From: an uncultured Peptoniphilus sp.
GTDB taxonomy: Bacteria > Bacillota > Clostridia > Tissierellales > Peptoniphilaceae
Assembly (NCBI GenBank): GCA_946999425.1
Contig: CAMQDG010000006.1
Location: 1 to 36,270, forward strand
Reading direction: 5' to 3'
Length of the DNA: 36,270 nt
Within the stretch, counting starts at the first letter, position 1. Every line of letters starts with the position of its first letter. Both the position numbers and the translations under genes were made by a program. The notes below the pieces were generated by a model. That model was not told the DNA's origin. It made no database searches and was given only the letters and a program-made list of their open reading frames with translations. Of this stretch, positions 7,919 to 15,237 are shown in pieces.

Positions 7919-9043
7919 TTAAAATTCAGTAAGATATTTTATTATAGCTTTTGCAGCTTTTATAAATTCTTCAATTACCACATATTCTTCTTTTGTGTGG
8001 ACTTTTTCCATGCCGGCTCCTATTATTATAGAGTTAAAGCCTTCTTCTGCAAAAAAGTTTGCGTCAGAACCTCCACCTATTATTTGTAAATCTGCATCAA
8101 TTCCCATGTCTGCATATATTTTTTGAAATTCTTTTGCAAATTTTAAATCGTCTTTTGAGGTTAGGGGCGGATATACAAATTCTTTTTCTATTTCAAATTT
8201 TCCCCCATATTTTTTCGCACTTTCTTTGCCGATTTTTTCAAAGTCAGCTAAATATTGTTCCAATTTTTCTTTTTTGTGGGATCTCATTTCTCCATAACAA
8301 TAAGCATAATCAGGAACTACATTTGTAGGAAAGTCACTATTAATTTGTGAAATATTTGCTGTTGTTATCTCATCAATTCTTCCAAGTTTAATTTTACTTA
8401 TAGTTTCAGCTAATATTTTTATTGCATTTATCCCTGCTTCAGGGTTTATTCCGGCGTGAGATGTTTTTCCATAGGCCTTTAAGGAGTAGTTTGATGCACA
8501 GGGTGCCTGATAGGCTACATGGCAGGAAGGACCCGCATTATCAACTACAATCATATTTTTTGCAGGATTTATATTTTTATAAACTTCCTTCCAATTTATA
8601 TTTTGTGCTCCTAACATTCCTGCTTCTTCTCCTGGTGTGAAAATACAATAAATATCTCTGTGGGCAATTTTATTTTCTTTTAAATATTTAATTGCATATA
8701 AAACAGTGGCAAGTCCTGCTTTGTCATCTCCACCTAAGGTGGTGTTGCCGTCTGTTCTTATTATTTTTTCTTCTTCTACAATTTTTACATTTTTATTAGG
8801 CTCAACTACATCCATGTGGGCTGAAAAAGTGACTCCTTGTCCCTCACCTTTTATATGGGCAAAAATTGTGGGACAGTTTCCTCCATAGGTATCTTGTGAC
8901 TCATCAAGATAGATTTCTGCACCTATGTTTTCTAAAAATTTTATTATATGTTTTGCCACTTCTTTTTCCTTTAGAGATGGTGAATGAATTTCTACAAGTT
9001 CTTTAAATATTTTTTTTAATTCTTCTTCATTAAAATTTTTCAT
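7919..9043 (-). CDS. M20 family metallopeptidase, PepT-like
   Basis: Cytosolic zinc aminopeptidase of the M20 family, 374 residues, close to the PepT-like group that trims small peptides. Metal and catalytic residues are visible: SAHMDVV (His76 with Asp78), TLGGDDKAG (bridging Asp106), PGEEAG (general base Glu139 and ligand Glu140), VVDNAG (Asp, about 168) and the C-terminal KVHTKEEY histidine (about 349). The dimerisation-domain motif GKTSHAGINPEAGINAI is present. Its start overlaps the end of the upstream 510-residue gene by 14 bases, so the two are translated as one operon. The substrate is inferred from the family only. Confidence 0.9.
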   Translation of the reverse strand: MKNFNEEELKKIFKELVEIHSPSLKEKEVAKHIIKFLENIGAEIYLDESQDTYGGNCPTIFAHIKGEGQGVTFSAHMDVVEPNKNVKIVEEEKIIRTDGNTTLGGDDKAGLATVLYAIKYLKENKIAHRDIYCIFTPGEEAGMLGAQNINWKEVYKNINPAKNMIVVDNAGPSCHVAYQAPCASNYSLKAYGKTSHAGINPEAGINAIKILAETISKIKLGRIDEITTANISQINSDFPTNVVPDYAYCYGEMRSHKKEKLEQYLADFEKIGKESAKKYGGKFEIEKEFVYPPLTSKDDLKFAKEFQKIYADMGIDADLQIIGGGSDANFFAEEGFNSIIIGAGMEKVHTKEEYVVIEEFIKAAKAIIKYLTEF

Positions 9044-10562
9044 TTTTTTCCTCTTTTTTAAGTTTTTTAATTATTTTCTTTGTTTTTTCTGGTGGATACG
9101 GAGCATTTTTTAAATTGTAATAATTTTTATCTATGACCAGGGCTTTTGTAGGAATATTTTCTTTTCCCGTAGGAACAAGTACATAATCATCTTCTAAAAT
9201 TGTATCATCTTCTGTAATATAATTATACTTTTTATAAGAATCTTTAAAGACTACGCTTAAATAAATTAAATCTCCTTCATGTCTTGGTGCTTTTTTTGCG
9301 AGTTTTATGTTAAAAATATCAAATTCGTCATAATAGGACAAAATACTTTTTATTAATTTTATAAAAGTAAGCCATGATTTAGGCAGATTTTCTATGTTAA
9401 AATCTCCCTCTAAACTTTCGCTTTCAAGATTTCTATAATCAATTGTGATTTTACATTTTATATTGTCAATTTCTGATGGGATTACCTTTTTCTTTCTCCC
9501 TCTTCTCTTATCTTTTTTCTGAGTCAGTTTTAAACTTGATACATAATCTAAAAGAATTCCAATCCTATTTTTAATTTTATATTCTTTTTTTATTTCTACA
9601 TTGTCCCCTAAAAATCTTGCAATAAATATGCTTTCATTTTTTCTGTTTATTTTTAGAAACTCTTCATTATCGTAAACATAGGAACAAAATATTTCTCCAT
9701 TGATTTTTTCAGCCTCTACCGCTTTTATTCTTCTGAAATTTATTTTTATGTTTTCTATAATATGAGAGCTTTCATAATTTCCAAAAGCCCATATTTCTTT
9801 ATTGTTAAGAATATTTCTAAAAACTTCTGTAAGATTTATTTCAGATTTATTATAAGCCATATATATGCCTATTAGCGGTCCGTTAAGTTTTATTATTTTA
9901 TTATTTTCGTCTGTCAGCTCCAAATACCAATTGCCTATACCGGGGCTAAATTTATTAAAGTTTTTTCCTTTTAAAAATTCTTTTGTTACATCAAATAAAA
10001 CTTCTTTATCTTCTTCACTTATTTGAAAATTTGCCTTATAAGTTTCATGGTAAAGTTCTTTTAAGTCCACAAATTTATATCTTATTAATTCCACATTTCC
10101 ATTAAAATCAATAAAAATCCTTTGCTCAATTTCTTCGCCTTTTTTCATGTTTTTATCGGAAAAAAGTTTATTTGAAATTAATTTTATTTTTTTTATTTTT
10201 CCAAATTCTTTTTCTTCTTTTGCATAGGTCAAGTTACAAAGGCGAAAACTTGCATTTATCATCCAAATTAAATTTTCTTTATCCTCACTTATGTTTTGGG
10301 ATATATTATAAAGTTTTGCGTAAATAGCAGAAATTAAAATAAATATATCTTCAGAACTTAAAAATGAACTTTCTATTAAGTTTGAATCTTTAAAAACTTG
10401 AGGATTTTTTGCAAAAAATCTATTGCCTAAGTAAATATCTGCTCCTAATTTTTCCAAATTTTCAAAAATTTTTTTATAATTTAAGTCTTGAAAGGCAAAT
10501 AGGGGGTCTAAAAATTTATTTAATAAAAAATTCCCATATTCATTAAGATTTGTATAGATCAT
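9030..10562 (-). CDS. Unknown 510-residue protein with a C-terminal small beta-barrel-like module
   Basis: Not recognised as a named family. No signal peptide or membrane segment, so cytosolic. The N-terminal two thirds are lysine/isoleucine-rich mixed alpha/beta. A basic patch (KKDKRRGRKKK) falls at about 368-378. The last 70 residues read like a compact beta module: GDLIYLSVVFKDSYKKYNYI, then DDYVLVPTGKEN, then ENAPYP-like NAPYPPEKTKKIIKK. This recalls the N-terminal 3'-DNA-end-binding fold of PriA (VLVPxG...PYP) and similar modules seen at the ends of other uncharacterised Firmicute proteins; I treat that as a weak resemblance. Start ATG at 10562 has GAGGTGG. It overlaps the PepT-like gene by 14 bases, so a shared job in peptide handling is possible but unsupported. 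Confidence 0.7.
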   Translation of the reverse strand: MIYTNLNEYGNFLLNKFLDPLFAFQDLNYKKIFENLEKLGADIYLGNRFFAKNPQVFKDSNLIESSFLSSEDIFILISAIYAKLYNISQNISEDKENLIWMINASFRLCNLTYAKEEKEFGKIKKIKLISNKLFSDKNMKKGEEIEQRIFIDFNGNVELIRYKFVDLKELYHETYKANFQISEEDKEVLFDVTKEFLKGKNFNKFSPGIGNWYLELTDENNKIIKLNGPLIGIYMAYNKSEINLTEVFRNILNNKEIWAFGNYESSHIIENIKINFRRIKAVEAEKINGEIFCSYVYDNEEFLKINRKNESIFIARFLGDNVEIKKEYKIKNRIGILLDYVSSLKLTQKKDKRRGRKKKVIPSEIDNIKCKITIDYRNLESESLEGDFNIENLPKSWLTFIKLIKSILSYYDEFDIFNIKLAKKAPRHEGDLIYLSVVFKDSYKKYNYITEDDTILEDDYVLVPTGKENIPTKALVIDKNYYNLKNAPYPPEKTKKIIKKLKKEEKNEKF

Positions 10563-10598
10563 TTTCCACCTCAGTTTTCAGTCTATATTAAAACCTAT

Positions 10599-10631
10599 AA
10601 AAAAGACAGCCTTAAATCCTATAAGGCTGCC
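10599..10631 (-). terminator. Terminator of the CoA-disulfide reductase gene
   Basis: Minus-strand stem GGCAGCCTTA/TAAGGCTGTC (10605-10631, one G-U pair) followed by T6, seven bases after the stop at 10638. Confidence 0.88.
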
Positions 10632-10637
10632 TTAAAT

Positions 10638-12335
10638 TTAATTAAAATTATAATCCGTTAAAATTTTTTCTCTTCCTAAGACTTTATCTTGATAATACTC
10701 GTAAAGGGATATGCCTAAGAAGGATCCTGCTATATTATAAACTTCTTTATAACCATGTCCCTGAAGACATTTAAGGGCATTGTAAGACCTTTGAGATGAT
10801 CTGCAGTGTAAATATACCTTTTTGTCTTTTGGAATCTCCTCAAGCCTTCCTCTGAGCTCAGAGAGGGGTATATTTTTTGCCCCTATAAGGTGAGATGCTT
10901 CAAACTCAACTTTTTCTCTTACATCAATTATGCACTCATGGTTTTCTACAAGCTCTCTTACTTTTGTAAGGGGAACTTGCTTAAATTCTTCATATAGAAG
11001 GTTAAGTCCTACAAGGGCAGCTTGGTTTACTACATCTTTTGCACTTCCATAGGGTGGTGAATAACATAATTCAAGTTCTTTTAAATCTTCAAGGCTTCCA
11101 TTTTTTTGTATTAAGGTTGAAATTACATCTATCCTCTTTACTGCCATACCCTTTGATATTGCTTGAGCTCCTAAAATTTTTCCTGAAGGGTATTCAAATA
11201 TAAGTTTAAAAAATATGGGGCTCGCCTTTTTCATTAAACCTACCCTATCAGATGGAATTACAAAAGAATATTTATAATTAATTTTATTTTCCAAACACTC
11301 TCTTTCATTTAAGCCGACACTTGCAACATTTAAATCAAAAATTTTTACAGCTGATGCTCTTACAACTCCTTTGTTGTTATGGTTTCTGTTATATATGTGA
11401 TCTGCCACTGCTCTTGCTTGTCTTTGTGCCGGTCCTGCCAAGGCAAGTCTTTCATTTTTTCCTGTTATAAAATTATGATTTTCTATTACATCTCCAAGGG
11501 CATAAATATCTTCTTTTGAAGTTTGGTAATTGTGATTTACTTTTATTGATCCTCTTTCAGTAAGTTCAATTCCACAGCCTTCTGCAAGTTCTGTGTTAGG
11601 TTTAACTCCTAAAGCTGCAATTACTAGTTGGGCTTTTACTTGTCTACCAGACTGTAAAATAACCTTATCTTCTCTAATCTCTTTTACCTGATCATTTACA
11701 ATTAAATTTATATTTTCATCTAAGATATATTTTTGTAAAATTTGTGCCATTTCATAATCAAGGGGCATCATAACTTGCTTTTGTCCTTCAACAAGACTTA
11801 CATTAAGACCTCTATTTTTTAAGTTTTCCATAACTTCAAGGCCTATAAAGCCTCCCCCTATTACCAGGGCGTCTTTTACATTTTTTTCTCTTATAAATTG
11901 ATCGATTTTTTCCACATGGGGAACAGTTTTCACAGGAAATACATTTTCTCCTTCTATACCTTTTATTGACCTTGGAAGAATTGCATCTGCTCCTGTTGCA
12001 AGGACAAGTTTATCATAGGATTCAAAATATTCTTTATTCTTCTTTAAATCTTTTATTTTTACCTTTTTTTCTTCTGCGTTTATTTCAAGAGCCTCATTTT
12101 CTACTCTAACTTCAATATTATATTGTTTTTTAAATTTTTCAGGACTCATTAAAAGCAAAGCTTTACTATCTTCAATTTCTCCACCTAAAAAATATGGCAA
12201 ACAACAGTTTGAAAAAGATGGATAGGGTCCTCTTTCTATCAAGACTATTTCTGCCGACTCATCAAGTCTCCTAAGTCTTGCAGCCGTTGATGCACCTCCA
12301 GCAACAGCTCCTATAATTAAAATCTTTTTGCTCAT
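10638..12335 (-). CDS. CoA-disulfide reductase with C-terminal rhodanese domain
   Basis: FAD-dependent pyridine-nucleotide disulfide oxidoreductase fused to a rhodanese domain, 565 residues; the family reduces CoA disulfide, CoA-persulfide or polysulfide with NAD(P)H. N-terminal FAD motif ILIIGAVAGGASTAARLRRL; the single redox cysteine lies in SFSNCCLPYFLGG (Cys44; a second adjacent Cys45 replaces the usual Gly or Ala). The NAD motif is ALVIGGGFIGLEVMENL and the second FAD motif DIYALGDVIE. The C-terminal rhodanese domain (about 465-555) has CIIDVREKVEFEASHLIGA and the active loop HCRSSQRS. Start ATG at 12335 has GAGGTG. Upstream is a long palindrome set in a probable promoter, suggesting redox- or sulfur-dependent control. 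It is monocistronic, ending in its own terminator. Confidence 0.92.
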   Translation of the reverse strand: MSKKILIIGAVAGGASTAARLRRLDESAEIVLIERGPYPSFSNCCLPYFLGGEIEDSKALLLMSPEKFKKQYNIEVRVENEALEINAEEKKVKIKDLKKNKEYFESYDKLVLATGADAILPRSIKGIEGENVFPVKTVPHVEKIDQFIREKNVKDALVIGGGFIGLEVMENLKNRGLNVSLVEGQKQVMMPLDYEMAQILQKYILDENINLIVNDQVKEIREDKVILQSGRQVKAQLVIAALGVKPNTELAEGCGIELTERGSIKVNHNYQTSKEDIYALGDVIENHNFITGKNERLALAGPAQRQARAVADHIYNRNHNNKGVVRASAVKIFDLNVASVGLNERECLENKINYKYSFVIPSDRVGLMKKASPIFFKLIFEYPSGKILGAQAISKGMAVKRIDVISTLIQKNGSLEDLKELELCYSPPYGSAKDVVNQAALVGLNLLYEEFKQVPLTKVRELVENHECIIDVREKVEFEASHLIGAKNIPLSELRGRLEEIPKDKKVYLHCRSSQRSYNALKCLQGHGYKEVYNIAGSFLGISLYEYYQDKVLGREKILTDYNFN

Positions 12336-12398
12336 TTTTTCACCTCTTTTATTTAACTAACCTAACTTTCTTAAAATCTTATTCTCTTAAATATAAAA

Positions 12399-12429
12399 TA
12401 TATAGTTAAGCTACTTAACTATATCACAA
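12399..12429 (-). promoter_or_regulatory. Promoter with a 25-bp palindromic operator in its spacer
   Basis: Two 11-base arms, ATATAGTTAAG (12400-12410) and its exact complement CTTAACTATAT (12414-12424), separated by 3 bases. On the minus strand the palindrome fills the gap between TTGTGA (12424-12429) and TATATA (12399-12404), a 19-base spacer. Long spacers with a central dyad are typical of MerR-type activation; a simple repressor operator is equally possible. No regulator gene is adjacent. It lies 64 bases upstream of the CoA-disulfide reductase ATG. Confidence 0.6.
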
Positions 12430-12430
12430 A

Positions 12431-12475
12431 AATAAATGAACTTTACATAAATTTAATTAAAGTTCATTATTTTTT
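12431..12475. terminator. Hairpin terminator between the DUF1538 remnant and CoADR
   Basis: AATGAACTTTA (12435-12445) pairs perfectly with TAAAGTTCATT (12458-12468). A T-rich tract follows on both strands (TATTTTTG on the minus strand, ATTTTTTT on the plus), so it ends minus-strand transcription of the broken DUF1538 gene. Confidence 0.75.
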
Positions 12476-12486
12476 TATATTTTTTT

Positions 12487-12991
12487 TTATTTTACCAAAC
12501 CATAAGTTTGAACAACATTAGTTACAAACATAATTCCCCTGCCAGGCTCTTCTATATTTATTTCTTTTTTTATGGCATCCACAATTCTAAGAAGACCCAA
12601 GGAAATCATAAGAGCAACTCCTAAAGAAACAATAAATACTAAAAAATTTTTGTTTACAAGTTCTCCTGTTACTTGCCTAACTTGGTCAGCTAAAATATGA
12701 AGTCCGGTTCTGCAATAGAAATGACAAAGCCTAAAACTAAACCAAAAAACCTACAAGAAGAATACTATTTTTCTTAACAATATTTGTTCCAAAAGAATCT
12801 CCTATGGGTGTAATGCCTATATCAACTCCCAGTAAAAAAACCGTAAGACCTATAATTATAAAAAAAGCTCCTAAGTAAAAGCGAATAAACATATTCCCTT
12901 CCAAAGGAGTTATAGTTAAATGTAAAAATAAAACTAAAATGGAAATAGGAAGAACAGTTGCCAACACTTCTTTAAATTTTTCAAATATCAA
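12487..12991 (-). pseudogene. Decayed DUF1538 membrane protein gene, frameshifted and apparently fused to a P-II-like tail
   Basis: Starts at a TTG (12991) 7 bases after AGGAGG: IFEKFKEVLATVLPISILVL, a DUF1538-like beginning with hydrophobic helices and TITPLEG. The frame breaks twice. A T6 run (complement of 12744-12749) needs one more T to continue as GFFGLVLGFVISIAEPD, and at about 12701 one base is missing in GAC-TTCAT, after which LHILADQVRQVTGEL and LLRIVDAI resume. The expected second half of DUF1538 is absent. Instead the frame ends EEPGRGIMFVTNVVQTYGLVK and stop, which looks like the C-terminus of the P-II-like proteins often encoded beside DUF1538 genes; that last point is inference. 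Two independent shifts plus a deletion argue for a real pseudogene rather than sequencing error. Confidence 0.75.
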
Positions 12992-13072
12992 AGAATCACC
13001 TCCTAAAAACATAGAACTTACATCTATAATCTATGCTATGGTAAAAATAAGGTCTTTTGCAAGTTTAAAGCT

Positions 13073-13813
13073 CTAAAACTTTTTGATTTCTTCTTCTATG
13101 ACATTGATTTCTTTTTTAATGTTGGGATGTTCTTCAATTTCGCTTTTAATAAACATAAGCATAAAACTTAAAAACAAGAGAAAACAAGAAATCCAGATTG
13201 TTCTTAAGCCTAAAAAGCCAATAAGCCTTCCACCTATGGCAGCTCCACCAGCAAATAAAAAAATTATACCGAAATATTGGATAGATTTTTCCAAAATACT
13301 TTTATTCTTTGTTTTAAAATATGCAAAAAGTGCTTCCGTTCCACTTCTCATATTGCCTATACACATAGTGCTTGCGAATAAATTTCCCTTTACCTTTCTA
13401 AAGGCCTGAACTTGCATAGCACAGGAAAAAGATACAAGAGAATTGGCTATTAGATTTAAATTTTCAGGTAAAAAGCCCACTGTAAATAAAAGACAAATTT
13501 CAATTGCTAAAACTCCTTGCCTCCAGTGAACTTTTTTTGAATTTTTAAATTTATTTTTTATAAATTCTGCAACAATAACTCCCAAAGAAAAAAATAAAAT
13601 TGGAATTAAATAGGCAAGAACTTTAGAATAATTTCCATCATATAAACTGCCGCTCATAAGGACAATATTACCCGTTTGAGCATTGGCAAAAACATGTCCC
13701 CTTGCACTATAGGTATACATATCCTGTAAACCGCCAGAAAGAGATAAAAAAGCGGCAGTTAAAAAAGCTTCTGACATTTCATTTTTACTTTTGTAATTTA
13801 TTTTTAAACCCAT
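13073..13813 (-). CDS. YoaK/DUF1275 family membrane protein
   Basis: 246 residues with about six hydrophobic segments. The family signature is near the N-terminus: AAFLSLSGGLQDMYTYSARG followed by HVFANAQTGNIVLM; a second signature, CAMQVQAFRKVKGNLFAST then MCIGNMRSGTEAL, lies in the middle. DUF1275 proteins are inner-membrane proteins of unknown transport role. The start has GAGG about 12 bases upstream, a little far. It lies 29 bases after the ArsC/Spx-like gene and probably forms an operon with it and the flavin reductase gene. Confidence 0.85.
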   Translation of the reverse strand: MGLKINYKSKNEMSEAFLTAAFLSLSGGLQDMYTYSARGHVFANAQTGNIVLMSGSLYDGNYSKVLAYLIPILFFSLGVIVAEFIKNKFKNSKKVHWRQGVLAIEICLLFTVGFLPENLNLIANSLVSFSCAMQVQAFRKVKGNLFASTMCIGNMRSGTEALFAYFKTKNKSILEKSIQYFGIIFLFAGGAAIGGRLIGFLGLRTIWISCFLLFLSFMLMFIKSEIEEHPNIKKEINVIEEEIKKF

Positions 13814-13842
13814 TTAAAAGATAAACCTCAAAATAAAATTAT

Positions 13843-14190
13843 TTATAAATTTTCAATATATTTTTTTACATCAGGACCAACAAAAACCTTATCTTCCGCA
13901 AGAAGAATAGGTCTTTTAACAAGCATGCCATCTGTTGATAAAAGTTTGTACTTTTCTTCAAGGGTCATATTTTCAAGTTTCTCCTTTAAATTATTTTCAC
14001 GATAAATTTTTCCACTTGTATTAAAAAATCTTTTAATATCAAGTCCAGACTTTTCATGCCACTTTTTAATTTCTTCTTGACTCGGATTTTCCTTATCTAT
14101 TTCTCTTAACTGATATTTTAAATTTTTTTCTTGCATCAATTTTTCAACACCCTTACAGGTTGTACATTTTTTATAACAAATAAAAATCAT
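13843..14190 (-). CDS. ArsC/Spx-family thioredoxin-fold protein
   Basis: 115 residues from the ATG at 14190, chosen because GAGGAATTAAA precedes it and it sits one base after the upstream stop. Arsenate-reductase-like fold: CYKKCTTCKGVEKLMQ with a CxxC (Cys9/Cys12), DIKRFFNTSG, and the C-terminal LVKRPILL followed by VGPD, where the arginine of the RP motif is conserved in the ArsC/YffB/Spx superfamily. It lacks clear Spx features such as the alpha-subunit-binding surface, so a thiol reductase of the YffB/ArsC-like type is the safer call. Cytosolic, probably redox related. Cotranscribed with the flavin reductase-DUF4298 gene upstream. Confidence 0.85.
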   Translation of the reverse strand: MIFICYKKCTTCKGVEKLMQEKNLKYQLREIDKENPSQEEIKKWHEKSGLDIKRFFNTSGKIYRENNLKEKLENMTLEEKYKLLSTDGMLVKRPILLAEDKVFVGPDVKKYIENL

Positions 14191-14191
14191 T

Positions 14192-15118
14192 TTAATTCCT
14201 CTCATTAAAAATATTTCTTGATAAATCTTTCATTCTCATGGCAAGATTATAATCTTCCCCCAGAACATCATAGGGAATATCTTCATTTAAGACTCCCCTT
14301 TCCATATCTTCCGGTAAAAGTCCCATATCATCTGCACTATAATCTTCCATCCATTTTTCAGATGAATAATAATCATCAAAGGCCTTAGCTTTTTCTCTAA
14401 AAGCTTCAAATTCATCTAAAGCTTTATTTAATTTCTCTTGAACTTTAGAAAGCTCTTCCATGATTTTTCCCATCTCTTTTATTCTTTTGATTCTCTTATC
14501 AAGGTCCTTTTTTAAATATTCTTCCTTATATTCTATGGATTCCCTATCCAAGGCATCCCCTTCCATAATCTCCTTACTTGCAAAGGCATGTCCCACAAAA
14601 TCTCCAATGTGATTATAAGTGTTTTCTATTGGATTATAGGTTATAAGATCCATAGATTCAATTTTAATTTTTCCCTTTTGGTCAATAAATTCTTCTTCTA
14701 CACAGACATTTACAATTTCTCCCACAAGTCTATGGTCCTCTTCATCATAGCTTATAAATTTACATTCCATGGAAAGGGGGCTAAAAGAAATTATTGGAGC
14801 ATCTACAAAATCACTTTTTATAGCTTCAAAACTTGTTCTTTTTAACTTGTCCTTATTGTCATTTCCTGAAACAATTCCAATATAATCTGCATCAAGTAAA
14901 TGTGCCATGTCTGCAAGATTTACTGTAAAAGCTTTAGTTCTTAAAATATTTTTTATAGTCTTTCTAACAGGGTTTATATAGAGGGAAATACTTTTATTAT
15001 CTCTCATAGACCCGTAGGCAACATTCATTGCATTTGGACTTTTATCTTCATTGTAGGTGCCTATAACAAGTACAGGCATGGGCAAGAGATAAGGTTTAAT
15101 TCCTATGTTTTTTCTCAT
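14192..15118 (-). CDS. Flavin reductase-like protein fused to DUF4298
   Basis: 308 residues. Residues 1-190 are a flavin-reductase-like FMN-binding split barrel: PMPVLVIGTYNEDKSPNAMN, YINPVRKTIKNI, FTVNLADM. A charged coiled linker (about 195-215) leads to a DUF4298 domain at 215-305: MEELSKVQEKLNKALDEF, YYSSEKWMEDYSADDMGLLP, RGVLNEDIPYDVLGEDYNLA. DUF4298 is normally a separate small protein of about 95 residues. AGGAGG precedes the ATG at 15118, and the whole frame is open with no internal ribosome site that I can see at the junction, so this is one polypeptide. First gene of the operon with the ArsC/Spx-like and YoaK-like genes, from an extended -10 promoter (15153-15161). Confidence 0.88.
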   Translation of the reverse strand: MRKNIGIKPYLLPMPVLVIGTYNEDKSPNAMNVAYGSMRDNKSISLYINPVRKTIKNILRTKAFTVNLADMAHLLDADYIGIVSGNDNKDKLKRTSFEAIKSDFVDAPIISFSPLSMECKFISYDEEDHRLVGEIVNVCVEEEFIDQKGKIKIESMDLITYNPIENTYNHIGDFVGHAFASKEIMEGDALDRESIEYKEEYLKKDLDKRIKRIKEMGKIMEELSKVQEKLNKALDEFEAFREKAKAFDDYYSSEKWMEDYSADDMGLLPEDMERGVLNEDIPYDVLGEDYNLAMRMKDLSRNIFNERN

Positions 15119-15152
15119 AATTACCTCCTCTTATTTTTCCTATCATTTATAA

Positions 15153-15161
15153 ATTATATCA
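15153..15161 (-). promoter_or_regulatory. Extended -10 promoter of the flavin reductase operon
   Basis: Minus strand TGATATAAT (15153-15161), an extended -10 of the TGnTATAAT type; no good -35. Confidence 0.5.
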
Positions 15162-15208
15162 TTTATTAACAAATTCTAAGCCATAAAACTTTAATAAAGT
15201 TTTTTTTC

Positions 15209-15217
15209 TGATAAAAT
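15209..15217 (+). promoter_or_regulatory. Extended -10 promoter of the COG2509 gene
   Basis: TGATAAAAT at 15209-15217, 21 bases before the ATG at 15238, with CGGAGG as ribosome site. It is divergent from the flavin reductase promoter about 50 bases away. Confidence 0.45.
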
Positions 15218-15237
15218 TATTTAAACGGAGGTTTTAT

